A stretch of 64,000 nucleotides of DNA from JAIVJG01 sp964236735 (GTDB lineage Bacteria; Acidobacteriota; Blastocatellia; Pyrinomonadales; Pyrinomonadaceae). How positions within the stretch are numbered: the stretch's first letter is position 1; every line of letters starts with the position of its first letter. The notes below the pieces were generated by a model. It worked only from the letters and a program-made list of their open reading frames with translations. It had not been told where the DNA came from and searched no databases. The position numbers were made by a program, and so were the translations under genes. Where the stretch lies: NCBI GenBank assembly GCA_964236735.1, contig CAXSFM010000018.1:25672-89671 (forward strand), written 5' to 3'. Shown here piece after piece: positions 52,255-61,225 of this stretch.

Positions 52255-52391
52255 AAGGCGCTCTCCCCTGATTCAGTGTTCGGCGTCGTCGCGCGACATC
52301 TCCCGCGTCAAGCCTCCAAGCTTCCACAGCCGTCCCTCAAGTTTACACGACAGACGGGCGCGCGTCGTTCCGAAAGCTACGTGTTTGCGAA

Positions 52392-53129
52392 TTAAAGTCC
52401 ATCAAATTCACTCAACCATTCGCGCACGCGCACGCGCCCGGAGAGAAGCGCAGTGTGTCCCGTGCCTTCCAGCAATTTCAATTTCGCGCGCGGCAACTCG
52501 CCCGCCAGCACGCGCGCGGCGGTGACGCTATCAATGAGACGGTCGGCTGTTCCGGCGACGACGAGCGCGGGTATTTTGATGTCTCGCAGGCGCGGGCGCA
52601 AATCCGTGTCGCGGATAATTCGCAGCCGCGAGACGTAGCCCTCGCGCGGCACAGCGCCGGTGTGCTCGCGAAAAAGCCTGCGGTCTTCCTCGCACACGTC
52701 CGGGCTGAAGAGAACGTGCCGCGCTGATTTCGTGCGATGCGCCTTCATCAATGGATAAGGCAGCAACGAGAAAAGCGCGACGCCCAGATTGATTCTCGCG
52801 CGTTGTGTGAAATGCGGAAAAGTGTTGACCAGAATGATGCGCTCGAACAATTCGGGATGCGCGAGCGCCGTTGCCATCGTGAGCAGCCCGCCGAAAGACT
52901 CGCCGAGGAAAGTCGCACGCTCGAATCCCGCGTCACGCACAATCCACGCGATGTCTGCGACGAGTTGCTCGATCTTGTAGCGACCCGCGCCGCGCAGTGG
53001 GAAAGAAATAACCGTGTGATCCCGCGCGAGGTCTGCGGCCTGCTTGTAAAAAAGCTGACCCGTTCCGTCCAGCCCAGCGACGTAAACGAATGGCGGGCCG
53101 CTGCCCTGTCGTTGATAAGTGGGAAACAT
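52392..53129 (-). CDS. Alpha/beta hydrolase
   Basis: 245 aa. Signature nucleophile elbow ATFLGESFGGLLTMATAL near residue 93 (Ser in GESFGG), acid candidate in VVAGTADRLIDS near 188 and His in GTGHTALLSG near 223. The substrate is unknown; the size and GxSxGG motif fit small esterases or lipases. It begins 3 nt from a heptad-word arm with no Shine-Dalgarno, and lies downstream of pyrF on the same strand. Confidence 0.85.
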   Translation of the reverse strand: MFPTYQRQGSGPPFVYVAGLDGTGQLFYKQAADLARDHTVISFPLRGAGRYKIEQLVADIAWIVRDAGFERATFLGESFGGLLTMATALAHPELFERIILVNTFPHFTQRARINLGVALFSLLPYPLMKAHRTKSARHVLFSPDVCEEDRRLFREHTGAVPREGYVSRLRIIRDTDLRPRLRDIKIPALVVAGTADRLIDSVTAARVLAGELPRAKLKLLEGTGHTALLSGRVRVREWLSEFDGL

Positions 53130-53275
53130 AAAGAAGCGGTCAGCAATCAGCGATCAGCGATCAGCGGTCAGCAACAATCTCAATTTTCACCGCCGTCGTC
53201 TCCCTCTCGATTTCATATCCAAGTTAATCGTGACTGCCATCTGCCACCTGCTTTCCGCCTACTGTTTTCCGGCGT
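53130..53275 (-). repeat. Degenerate heptad-word element before the hydrolase gene
   Basis: The arm next to the hydrolase start is clear: GATCAGC words at 7-nt steps (53133-53175 on the plus strand). The other arm (about 53215-53275), at the pyrF stop codon, keeps only the CAG-every-7-nt pattern and pairs imperfectly. Confidence 0.6.
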
Positions 53276-54023
53276 TCTCCATTTCTTCGACAATCTCTCG
53301 TGCGGCGCGTGACGGGTCGTGCGCCTTGAGGATGGCACGCCCGACGACGAGGTAGTCAGCGCCGGCGCGAATGGCTTCGGCGGGCGACATGACGCGCCTC
53401 TGGTCGTCGTGTGAGACGCCTGCGGGACGCACGCCGGGCGTGACGAGCAGAAAGTCTGGACGGGCGACGGCGGCGCGAATCGGCGCAATCTCGTGCGGCG
53501 ATGCGACGACGCCGTCGAGACCGCACGCGGCGGCGAGTTGCGCGAGTTTCGTGACTTGAGTCTCAACAGATTGCGCGGCGTTGCCATGCGTGTTGACGCC
53601 GATCTCCGCCAGCGTCGTCGCATCGGCGCTCGTCAGGACAGTGACGGCGATGAGGTGCGGCTTAATAACGCCAAGACGCGCGGCTTCGTCCGTCGTGGCT
53701 TCAGCGGCGCGGCGCAGCATCTCACTACCGCCTGCGGCGTGGATGTTGAAGATTGACACGCCGAGCCGCACGGCCTCGCGGCAGGCATTGGCGACGGTGT
53801 TCGGGATGTCGTGATATTTCAGGTCGAGGAAGACGCGCGCGCCGGAGGCCACAATCTCACGCACCACTGCGGGGCCGGCGGCGGTGAAGAGTTGGACGTT
53901 GATCTTAAACATCCCGACGTGCTCGCGCAAAGAAGGCACGGCGCGGCGCGCTTCTTCCGCTGTCGCCACATCGAGCGCGACGATTAGTTTTTCTCTGGCT
54001 GACACCTTCTCCGTTGTTTGCAT
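53259..54023 (-). CDS. pyrF: Orotidine 5'-phosphate decarboxylase
   Basis: Last step of UMP synthesis. 254 aa. TIM-barrel signatures: KLIVALDVATAEEARRAV near residue 12, ARVFLDLKYHDIPNTVANAC near 60 (catalytic Lys-Asp), and VTPGVRPAGVSHDDQRRVMS near 195, DYLVVGRAILKAHDPSRAA near 227. It is transcribed together with pyrD and the hydrolase. Its end codes into the next repeat. Confidence 0.95.
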   Translation of the reverse strand: MQTTEKVSAREKLIVALDVATAEEARRAVPSLREHVGMFKINVQLFTAAGPAVVREIVASGARVFLDLKYHDIPNTVANACREAVRLGVSIFNIHAAGGSEMLRRAAEATTDEAARLGVIKPHLIAVTVLTSADATTLAEIGVNTHGNAAQSVETQVTKLAQLAAACGLDGVVASPHEIAPIRAAVARPDFLLVTPGVRPAGVSHDDQRRVMSPAEAIRAGADYLVVGRAILKAHDPSRAAREIVEEMENAGKQ

Positions 54024-54061
54024 CTTCGTCGAATCGAACTCTCCTGCAAAGGTTTGGGTTT

Positions 54062-54127
54062 TTCTTCGCGTTCTTTGCGTCTTGGCGTGAAATCTATCTC
54101 ACGCCAAGACATAAAGTACGCAGAGGG
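54062..54127 (-). repeat. Heptad-style hairpin between pyrD and pyrF
   Basis: Arms 54062-54090 and 54099-54127 pair with about five mismatches; the inner CTTGGCGTGA/TCACGCCAAG (10 bp) is perfect around an 8-nt loop. Words are of the GCAAAGA/CGCGAAG kind. Confidence 0.8.
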
Positions 54128-54150
54128 AAAGGCCGCCTCACTTCTCTACA

Positions 54151-55269
54151 TCACGAAGCGGCGGCGAGTTCATCTGCGCGGCAGCCGACGGCTTCGTCGA
54201 GCGTGCAAAAGCCGTCATGTTGCATCAATGTGGCGAGGCCTTCGTTGATGTCGCGCACGACGCCGACGCCCTCGTAAATCAGGCCGGTGTAGAGTTGCAC
54301 AAGGCTCGCGCCCGCGCAAATCTTTTCCCACGCATCATCAGCGTTGAAGATGCCGCCGACGCCGACGATCTCCAGTGAGCCGCGCGACAGTCGTCTGAGT
54401 GTGGCGATGAACCCCGTCGAGCGCGCGCGCAGAGGTGCGCCGCTCAAGCCACCTTCGCCGCAGGCCGCGATGCGTGCAGGAGTAGCGAGTAAATTCGTCC
54501 GCGCGGTCGTCGTATTCGTGGCGATGATGCCGGATACTTTTGCGCGCATCGCCACGTCAACGATCATTTCCAAATCAGAGATGCTCAAATCGGGCGACAC
54601 TTTGATAAGCAGCGGAACGGGCGCGCGAATTTTTAACGCGGAGTCTTCATGGTTCGCGCGTTGGAGCGCTTCGATGAGCGTGGAGAGACGGTCTGCGCGT
54701 TGGAGTTCGCGTAGGTTGGGCGTGTTCGGCGAACTGATGTTGATGGCGACGTAATCGGCGTGTGTGCGGACAAGCTTGAAACTGGCGAGATAGTCGGGCG
54801 TCGCATCTTCGATGTTGATGATGCGACTCTTGCCGATGTTAATGCCGAGCACGCAGCCGGGTTTGCCGTGTCCGAGTCGTTCGGCGAGCGCCGCCGCGCC
54901 TTCGTTGTTGAAGCCCTGCCGGTTGATGAGCGCGCGGTCTGCGGGCAGGCGAAAGAGACGCGGCTGCGCGTTACCGGGCTGCGGTAGATGTGTGACCGTG
55001 CCGACTTCGATGAAGCCGAAGCCGAGCGCGGCCAACTCGCAGGCGATGCGCCCGCTCTTGTCGAAGCCGGCGGCGAGTCCGACGGGATTCGTGAAATTTA
55101 ATCCGAAGCGTCGCAACTCTCCGAACGTGCTGCGCGCGAAATGTTGCGCGGCGAGTCGCCGGATAGTTTCAGTCCGCAACGCGAAAGAGAGCATGTTGAC
55201 CGCCATCTCGTGCGCCGTCTCCGGCGGGAGCGTGAAGAGCAGCGGGCGCAGAATTTTGCGATAGAGCAT
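54151..55269 (-). CDS. pyrD: Dihydroorotate dehydrogenase (quinone), class 2
   Basis: Membrane-associated flavoenzyme that oxidises dihydroorotate with quinone. From ATG 55269 the protein is 372 aa; a further upstream frame start (55344) adds an unlikely tail. Class 2 features: N-terminal helical part (LYRKILRPLLFTLPPETAHE), GLAAGFDKSGRIACELAALG near residue 62, NRQGFNNEGAAALAERL near 113, INISSPNTPNLRELQ near 170 (FMN/active Ser), and GVGGIFNADDAWEKICAGAS near 310. Confidence 0.95.
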   Translation of the reverse strand: MLYRKILRPLLFTLPPETAHEMAVNMLSFALRTETIRRLAAQHFARSTFGELRRFGLNFTNPVGLAAGFDKSGRIACELAALGFGFIEVGTVTHLPQPGNAQPRLFRLPADRALINRQGFNNEGAAALAERLGHGKPGCVLGINIGKSRIINIEDATPDYLASFKLVRTHADYVAINISSPNTPNLRELQRADRLSTLIEALQRANHEDSALKIRAPVPLLIKVSPDLSISDLEMIVDVAMRAKVSGIIATNTTTARTNLLATPARIAACGEGGLSGAPLRARSTGFIATLRRLSRGSLEIVGVGGIFNADDAWEKICAGASLVQLYTGLIYEGVGVVRDINEGLATLMQHDGFCTLDEAVGCRADELAAAS

Positions 55270-55463
55270 GAGAGCGTCAGTCGTTTGCGAGCGCGTGTGT
55301 GGTCGCCGTCTCTTTGAGGTGCAGCCATCAACGGGCAGACACATTAAGCGGGGAGTGCGAGTTAAATCGCGTGCGAGCCTAACAGAGCGGCGGAAAGCGT
55401 GTCAAAAGAAAGATGAGGGAAAAGGGATGATTGATGAAGTGAAAAACAAATCGCCCTCTCAAT

Positions 55464-58007
55464 TCATAATTCCTTTACGCGCCGCTCCAGATCGGCGGTG
55501 ATGAATGAAGCGTCTGCATCAAGCGCGTAAGTGACTGGCTCGCCGAACGTGATGGTGACGCTGCCGGGTCGCGCGAAGACTCGTCGCCCGCTCAGTTTCA
55601 ATTCCGAGAGGCCATCTATTCGCAAAGGCACGACGGGAATGTTGAGTTGAGAAGTTAATAGCCCGATGCCGGCCATGAATGGATTCAACTTGCTGTGCTG
55701 CGTGCGCGTGCCTTCGGGAAAGACGAGCAGGCTGTAGCCACAATCAACGCTCTCGCCGGCGAAGGCGAAGCTGCGCCGGAAGCCCGACTTTTGCGGCAGC
55801 GAAAAAGTGTTGAAGATCGTCACGACGAGCGCATATTGCACGCGCCAGCGCACTCGCCGCATGAAGCCCGTTCCGGCGGGAGGCTGACGCCACCAACGCA
55901 GACGCTCGCCCTCCTGCGCTATCGCGAGGTGACGACGGTAACGCCCCGGCAGCGCAGACAGAATCAGCGCATGGTCGAAATATGTGATGTGGTTGGCGAC
56001 GAAGAGGACGGGCGTGCGGAGTGAGTCAAGATTATATTTGCCGCGCACGCGCACCCAACACAAGACGGAGTTGATGGGAAGGACGACGAGATAAAAAAGC
56101 GCGACGCGCAGCCACGAGACGGGAAAACGCTGCGCCCATTCAGGGTATGGATAGCGCGCTGAGTTTTCGTCAGACGCGATGCCGCCAACGCCATGCCTGA
56201 CGAGACGCTCGATGTCTGCCAGCGTCGTCGCGGAGGTGACGGCGGCCTCGTCAATCTCAATCTGGTAATGGTCTTCGAGACTGCTCAACAACTCGACACG
56301 TCCGAGCGAGTCGAGGTTCAATTTTGTCTCCGGCAACATCTGCGCGTCGGATATAAGAATGCGTGCGGAGAGTTGAGTGATGAAAGCGTCGCTGTCATTT
56401 TTCAACTCTTGATTCAAGCCGGCATCTTCGCGCTTCACTCTTTCGATGATGTCGCGCTTGCGAATTTTGTGCGTCGCTGTGCGCGGGAAATCCGGCTCAG
56501 GCCAGACCATCCAGCGCGCGACTCTCTGGTGACGCGCGAGAGTTTGGTTGGCGCGCTCAACGATTGGCGCAAGGTCTGTCGTCGTCCTGTCGTGCATGAT
56601 GAGGACGGCCAGCGGCTCCGTCCCGTGCGTGCCTTCGATGCCGACGACGGCGCAGACGCGCACTTCTGGCTGGCGGATGAGCGCGGCTTCGATGTCTTCG
56701 GGATAGATGTTGAGACCGGCGGCGGTGACGATTGTATCTTTCGTGCGTCCCTTGAAAATGATGTTGCCGTCGGCGTCAGACTCGCCGATGTCTCCAGTGT
56801 GCAGCCAGCCGTCTTCGCTCGACATCGGCGCAACGCCATTCTTCCAGTAGCCGGGCGAGACGTTCGCGCCGCGCACCAGAATCTCGCCCGTCCTCTCGTC
56901 GAGTCGCACTTCATGTCCGGGCAGAATTTTGCCGACCGAGCCGCGCGCGCTTTTGAAAGGATGATTGACGGTGATAAGCGAGGCCGTCTCCGTCATCCCG
57001 TAACCTTGCAGGATGGCGAAGCCGAGACGCTGCCAGAACGCTTCCGTCTCGTCATTGAGCGTCGCGCCGCCCGCGACGAACGCCCAGAATTTCCAGCCAA
57101 AGCGATGATGGAGGCGACGGAAAATCCACCAGCGTTTGACGAAATGCGCGTCCGTTGTATCTGCGAGCGCGCGACGAAATGTCGCACCGCGTCCGGCAGA
57201 CTCTTCGTGACGCTCGATGTGCTCGCGCAAAGTATCGAGCAGGCGCGGGACGGTGACGACGACGTTGACGCGCTGCTTCCTGACGCTCTCGACAATCTCG
57301 GAAGGATTGAGCGAGTCTTGAAAAAAGACTTCGCCGCCGAGCAGGACGGGGACGAAGATGCCCATGAACTGCCCGAAGACGTGACTGAGCGGCAACAAAT
57401 TCAGAAAGCGCAAAGGGTGGACGAGACGTTCCCAACGGAGATATTTCCGCATCTCCTCTTCGAGCGGCGCGAGGTTGGCGAGAAAGTTTCGATGCGTCAG
57501 GCAGACGCCCCTCGGCTCGGCGGTCGTCCCCGACGTGTAAATAATCTCGACGAGATCATCAACGGAAAAGTTTACGACGTTAAAAGGTTGCGCCGCGTGG
57601 CGCGCGACAGTTTCCTCCAACGCATCGAGCGAGAGAATCGCTATCATGTCCATGTTCCCGCTGCCTCTCGTGCGCTCGCTCGTCAACAACAGGCGCGCAT
57701 CGGTTTGCACACGCACGCGCTCGACGAAATCCGGCGCGCTCTCAACGTCAAGCGGGACGGCCACGACGCCGCGCAGCAGGCAGCCGAAAAAACACGCGAC
57801 CCACGCCGGACTGTTCTCCGCGTGGAAAAGAACGCGCGCGCCCCGCTCGATGCCGCGCGCTTCCAGTTCGCGCGCGAATTTGTAAGCCGTCTCCGCCACA
57901 CGCCTGTATGACCAGCGTGAAATCCTCAAGCCGCGCCGGTAAGCGAACGCCGTCTCGTCGCCGCGTCGCAGGCAATCGTCTAGGAAACTGTTGAGTGATG
58001 AGCGCAT
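55464..58007 (-). CDS. Fatty acyl-AMP ligase / ACP / PlsC-type acyltransferase fusion
   Basis: 847 aa with three units. Residues ~1-530: AMP-forming ligase, YTSGTTAEPRGVCLTHRN near 155, LLPLSHVFGQFMGIF near 205, QGYGMTETASLITVNH near 335, GWLHTGDIGESD near 400. ~535-615: acyl-carrier-like domain with NLDSLGRVELLSSLE near 565 (phosphopantetheine Ser in DSLG). ~630-847: 1-acylglycerol-3-phosphate acyltransferase type, NHITYFD near 660 and FPEGTRTQ near 765. One chain could activate, carry and transfer a fatty acyl group, resembling Aas-type fusions. Lipid target is inferred. Confidence 0.88.
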   Translation of the reverse strand: MRSSLNSFLDDCLRRGDETAFAYRRGLRISRWSYRRVAETAYKFARELEARGIERGARVLFHAENSPAWVACFFGCLLRGVVAVPLDVESAPDFVERVRVQTDARLLLTSERTRGSGNMDMIAILSLDALEETVARHAAQPFNVVNFSVDDLVEIIYTSGTTAEPRGVCLTHRNFLANLAPLEEEMRKYLRWERLVHPLRFLNLLPLSHVFGQFMGIFVPVLLGGEVFFQDSLNPSEIVESVRKQRVNVVVTVPRLLDTLREHIERHEESAGRGATFRRALADTTDAHFVKRWWIFRRLHHRFGWKFWAFVAGGATLNDETEAFWQRLGFAILQGYGMTETASLITVNHPFKSARGSVGKILPGHEVRLDERTGEILVRGANVSPGYWKNGVAPMSSEDGWLHTGDIGESDADGNIIFKGRTKDTIVTAAGLNIYPEDIEAALIRQPEVRVCAVVGIEGTHGTEPLAVLIMHDRTTTDLAPIVERANQTLARHQRVARWMVWPEPDFPRTATHKIRKRDIIERVKREDAGLNQELKNDSDAFITQLSARILISDAQMLPETKLNLDSLGRVELLSSLEDHYQIEIDEAAVTSATTLADIERLVRHGVGGIASDENSARYPYPEWAQRFPVSWLRVALFYLVVLPINSVLCWVRVRGKYNLDSLRTPVLFVANHITYFDHALILSALPGRYRRHLAIAQEGERLRWWRQPPAGTGFMRRVRWRVQYALVVTIFNTFSLPQKSGFRRSFAFAGESVDCGYSLLVFPEGTRTQHSKLNPFMAGIGLLTSQLNIPVVPLRIDGLSELKLSGRRVFARPGSVTITFGEPVTYALDADASFITADLERRVKEL

Positions 58008-58177
58008 CCGTGTTCGAGATCAGAATTAGAAAGTGCTTCGACTAAATTTCTCCCGGCATTGACAAGGCACATGATAACGGCATTCGCCTCTTGGCGTGCG
58101 CCTGTTGTTTCACTATCGGAAGTGTTACCTGACAAAATCTTCCATCGCCGCGCGCGCCTGTGTTAGTATGCCCGCCG

Positions 58178-58744
58178 ATGGAATTCGTCGAAAAAGCACG
58201 CATCATGGACAGTATGCGGATCAACCGCGCACTGGCACGTCTCGCATCGGAGATTGTCGAAGATAATCACGGTGCGGGGCATCTCTATCTCGTCGGCATC
58301 CAGCGGCGCGGCGTCCCGCTGGCGAATCGTCTGGCCGATAAAATCGCTGACCTCGAAGGCGAGCGACCGCCCGTCGGCGTCCTCGACATCACACTCTATC
58401 GCGATGACCTGTCAACCGTCGGCGCGAATCCGATTATCAATCGCACGGACTTGCCGACCGATGTCGAAGGGCGGAACGTCTTACTTATAGACGACGTGCT
58501 CTACACAGGGCGCACGATCCGCGCCGCGCTCGACCAGTTGATAGACTTTGGCAGGCCGCGTCGCGTGCAGTTGGTCGTCCTCGTTGATCGTGGCAAGGAG
58601 CATCGCGAGTTGCCCATTCAAGCGGACTTCGTCGGGAAATTCGTGCCGACGAAAAGGAGCGAGATCATTAAGGTGATGCTCGAAGAATTTGATGGGGACG
58701 AGGCCGTCGTCATCGTCGAGCGACCAAACGCGGAAGCGAGTTGA
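58178..58744 (+). CDS. pyrR: Pyr operon regulator / uracil phosphoribosyltransferase PyrR
   Basis: 188 aa from ATG 58178 (GTG 58160 is an alternative). PyrR binds pyr mRNA in a UMP-dependent way in Bacillus and has weak UPRTase activity. Signatures: LVGIQRRGVPLANRLADKI near residue 37, LDITLYRDDLSTVG near 71, PRPP loop NVLLIDDVLYTGRTIRAALD near 102 and VVLVDRGKEHRELPIQADFV near 136. It is first in pyrR-pyrB-pyrC, divergent to the ligase fusion. Confidence 0.95.
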   Translation: MEFVEKARIMDSMRINRALARLASEIVEDNHGAGHLYLVGIQRRGVPLANRLADKIADLEGERPPVGVLDITLYRDDLSTVGANPIINRTDLPTDVEGRNVLLIDDVLYTGRTIRAALDQLIDFGRPRRVQLVVLVDRGKEHRELPIQADFVGKFVPTKRSEIIKVMLEEFDGDEAVVIVERPNAEAS

Positions 58745-58748
58745 ACCG

Positions 58749-58772
58749 GCGGCCAGCGATGGCCGCTTTTTT
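58749..58772 (+). terminator. Terminator in the pyrR-pyrB gap
   Basis: GCGGCC (58749-58754) and GGCCGC (58761-58766), 6-nt loop, six T residues. It stands directly after the pyrR stop and 18 nt before pyrB, so it could serve as an attenuator. I see no clear antiterminator or PyrR-binding loop in the short gap. Confidence 0.8.
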
Positions 58773-58789
58773 GTGCAAGAAAACCGTCA

Positions 58790-59881
58790 ATGAAGCCTGG
58801 CCTGACACATAAAAATCTGCTCGGCATACGCGGCCTCTCTGCCACAGAGATTACGCACATCCTCGACACCGCCGAGTCGTTCAGGGAAATCTCCGAGCGC
58901 GAAATCAAGAAAGTGCCGACGCTTCGCGGACGCACCGTCATCAATCTTTTCTTCGAGCCTTCGACGCGCACGCGCACGTCTTTCGAGATTGCAGGAAAGC
59001 GTCTCTCGGCGGATGTGATCAACATTAACTCTTCAACTTCGAGCGTCACCAAAGGAGAGACGCTGCTCGACACGGCGCGCAATCTCGAAGCAATGTCGCC
59101 AGATTTAATCGTCATCCGACATCCTTCGGCTGGTGCGCCGCATCAACTCGCGCGCATTTGCCGCGCCTCAATCGTCAATGCCGGCGACGGCGCGCACGAG
59201 CATCCGACGCAGGCTCTGCTTGATGCGCTCACCATCCGTCGCCACAAAGGAACAATCAAAGGACTCCGCATCGCCATCATCGGCGATATTTTGCATTCGC
59301 GAGTCGCACGCTCAAACGCGCATCTGCTGACGACGCTCGGCGCGAACGTGTCTGTGGCCGGGCCGCAAACGCTCGCGCCGCAGGATTTCGCCGCGCTTAT
59401 CAATCGAGCAGACGACGGCGGTGACGATGGACTGTTGCGTGTCGAGTCGAGCATCGAGAATGCGCTCGACGGCGCGGACGTGGTGATAGTCTTACGCATC
59501 CAGCGTGAGCGGCAGGGTGCGGCCTTTTTCCCAAGTCTTCGCGAGTACGCCGTCCACTTCGGCCTCAATCTCAAACGTCTCGCGCTGGCTGCGCCCGATG
59601 CCATCGTGATGCATCCGGGGCCGATGAATCGCGGCATCGAGATCGCTTCGGATGTGGCCGATGGCGCGCACTCGCTCATCCTCGATCAAGTCTCCAACGG
59701 ACTCGCCGTCCGCATGGCCGTCCTCTATTTGCTCGGCGGCGGGACAGGTATCGCGCCCGTCTCAACATCAACGGACACGACAGTGCGTGCAAAGTCGCAA
59801 ACGGAAAGCGCGCCTGAATCACACGACGTTGCCGCCGTCGCTGCCGCTGACTTTGCACGCTCGAACAAAACCGACTACTGA
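58790..59881 (+). CDS. pyrB: Aspartate carbamoyltransferase catalytic chain
   Basis: Forms carbamoyl aspartate in pyrimidine synthesis. 363 aa. Signatures: NLFFEPSTRTRTSFEIAGKR near residue 52 (carbamoyl phosphate), SSVTKGETLLDTARNLEAM near 84, GAHEHPTQALLDALTI near 134. The ATCase core ends near residue 318 (VSNGLAVRMAVLYLLGG); a ~45-residue Thr/Ser/Ala-rich tail follows, missing from the usual ~310-aa enzyme. No regulatory chain pyrI is present. Confidence 0.96.
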   Translation: MKPGLTHKNLLGIRGLSATEITHILDTAESFREISEREIKKVPTLRGRTVINLFFEPSTRTRTSFEIAGKRLSADVININSSTSSVTKGETLLDTARNLEAMSPDLIVIRHPSAGAPHQLARICRASIVNAGDGAHEHPTQALLDALTIRRHKGTIKGLRIAIIGDILHSRVARSNAHLLTTLGANVSVAGPQTLAPQDFAALINRADDGGDDGLLRVESSIENALDGADVVIVLRIQRERQGAAFFPSLREYAVHFGLNLKRLALAAPDAIVMHPGPMNRGIEIASDVADGAHSLILDQVSNGLAVRMAVLYLLGGGTGIAPVSTSTDTTVRAKSQTESAPESHDVAAVAAADFARSNKTDY

Positions 59882-59914
59882 CTACTGATTGCCGAACTTT
59901 CATTCTCCAACAAA

Positions 59915-61210
59915 ATGAAATTGCTCATCGCCAACGGATACGTGATTGACCCGACGCAGGGAATTAACGGTGGCAAGGATGTATTGATTGAAGATGGGCG
60001 CGTCGTTGCCTTGCTCGGACGCGGAGAGACGCGCCCGGAAGATGCGGAAATCTTCGACGCGACCGGACTCGTCGTCGCGCCCGGCTTCATAGATTTGCAC
60101 GTCCACTTGCGCGAGCCGGGCGAGGAATACAAAGAGACGATTGCGAGCGGCGCGGCTGCCGCCGTCGCGGGCGGTTGGACGAGCGTGTGCGCGATGCCGA
60201 ACACAGACCCCGTCAACGACAATCCGGCTGTCACGAGCTTCATCATCGAGCAAGCTGCGGCGGCGCGGCTCGCGAATGTCTTTCCCGTCGGCGCAATTAC
60301 GAAAAATTCGGAGGGCAAAGAACTCGCCGAGATGGGCGAGATGAAACGCGCCGGCATCGTCGCCGTTACGGACGACGGTCGAAGCGTGCCGACGCCGGGC
60401 ATCATGCGCCGCGCGATGGAGTATGCGCGCGGGTTTGATTTAACGTTGATGGATCATTGCGAGGACAAATCGCTCGCGGCTGGCGGAGTGATGCACGAAG
60501 GCGCATGGTCTGTGCGTCTGGGCTTACGCGGCGTTCCCGCGCTCGCCGAAGAGTCGGACGCGATGCGCGACTGCGCGCTCGCAGAGTTGACGGGAGCGCG
60601 CGTTCATCTCGCGCACGTCTCGACGAAGGGCGCGCTCGATGCCGTCCGTCGTGCGAAGTCGCGCGGGTTAGAAGTGACGTGCGAAGTCGCGCCGCATCAT
60701 TTCGTCTTGACGGATGAGGCGGTCGAAAATTACGACACGAACATGAAGATGAATCCGCCGCTCCGCAGCCAAGAGCATCTGGACGCCATCCTCGAAGCCC
60801 TCTCCGACGGGACGATTGACGCTATCGCCACTGACCACGCGCCGCACCACTCAGACGAAAAGGCAGTTGAATTCGACCACGCGGCGAACGGTATCACGGG
60901 ACTCGAAACCGCCGTCGGCCTCGCGCTCGATAGTCTCGTTCATCGTGGACTCATCGGCCTCGAACGTCTCGTCGAACTCTGCTCCGTCAATCCCGCGCGT
61001 ATCTTTCGTCTCGCGGATCGTGGCACTTTGCGCGCAGGCGCGTGGGGCGACGTGACGATTCTCGATCCCGATCTGCAATGGACGTTCGACGCCTCGCGCT
61101 CAAAATCGAAAAGCCGCAACACGCCCTTCAATGGACAAACGATGCGCGGCGCGGCTGTTGCGACGATTGTCGCCGGACGTGTTGTGTTCGGAAAAGAGAA
61201 GGGGTTATGA
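59915..61210 (+). CDS. pyrC: Dihydroorotase
   Basis: Zinc amidohydrolase that cyclises carbamoyl aspartate to dihydroorotate. 431 aa, class I size. Signatures: GFIDLHVHLREPGEEYKETI near residue 52 (HxH), AMPNTDPVNDNPAV near 90, DHCEDKSLAAGGVMHEGAWS near 180, HLAHVSTKGALDAVRR near 228, and ATDHAPHHSDEKAVEFDHAA near 302 (zinc Asp). It follows pyrB by 33 nt. Confidence 0.96.
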   Translation: MKLLIANGYVIDPTQGINGGKDVLIEDGRVVALLGRGETRPEDAEIFDATGLVVAPGFIDLHVHLREPGEEYKETIASGAAAAVAGGWTSVCAMPNTDPVNDNPAVTSFIIEQAAAARLANVFPVGAITKNSEGKELAEMGEMKRAGIVAVTDDGRSVPTPGIMRRAMEYARGFDLTLMDHCEDKSLAAGGVMHEGAWSVRLGLRGVPALAEESDAMRDCALAELTGARVHLAHVSTKGALDAVRRAKSRGLEVTCEVAPHHFVLTDEAVENYDTNMKMNPPLRSQEHLDAILEALSDGTIDAIATDHAPHHSDEKAVEFDHAANGITGLETAVGLALDSLVHRGLIGLERLVELCSVNPARIFRLADRGTLRAGAWGDVTILDPDLQWTFDASRSKSKSRNTPFNGQTMRGAAVATIVAGRVVFGKEKGL

Positions 61211-61225
61211 AGGCAGTCTGAAATT

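Noticed and set aside
56193..57911. Long plus-strand frame (572 codons) opposite the ligase-ACP-acyltransferase gene
   Set aside because: It has no domain pattern and mirrors a clearly functional gene; high GC at third positions keeps the opposite frame open.
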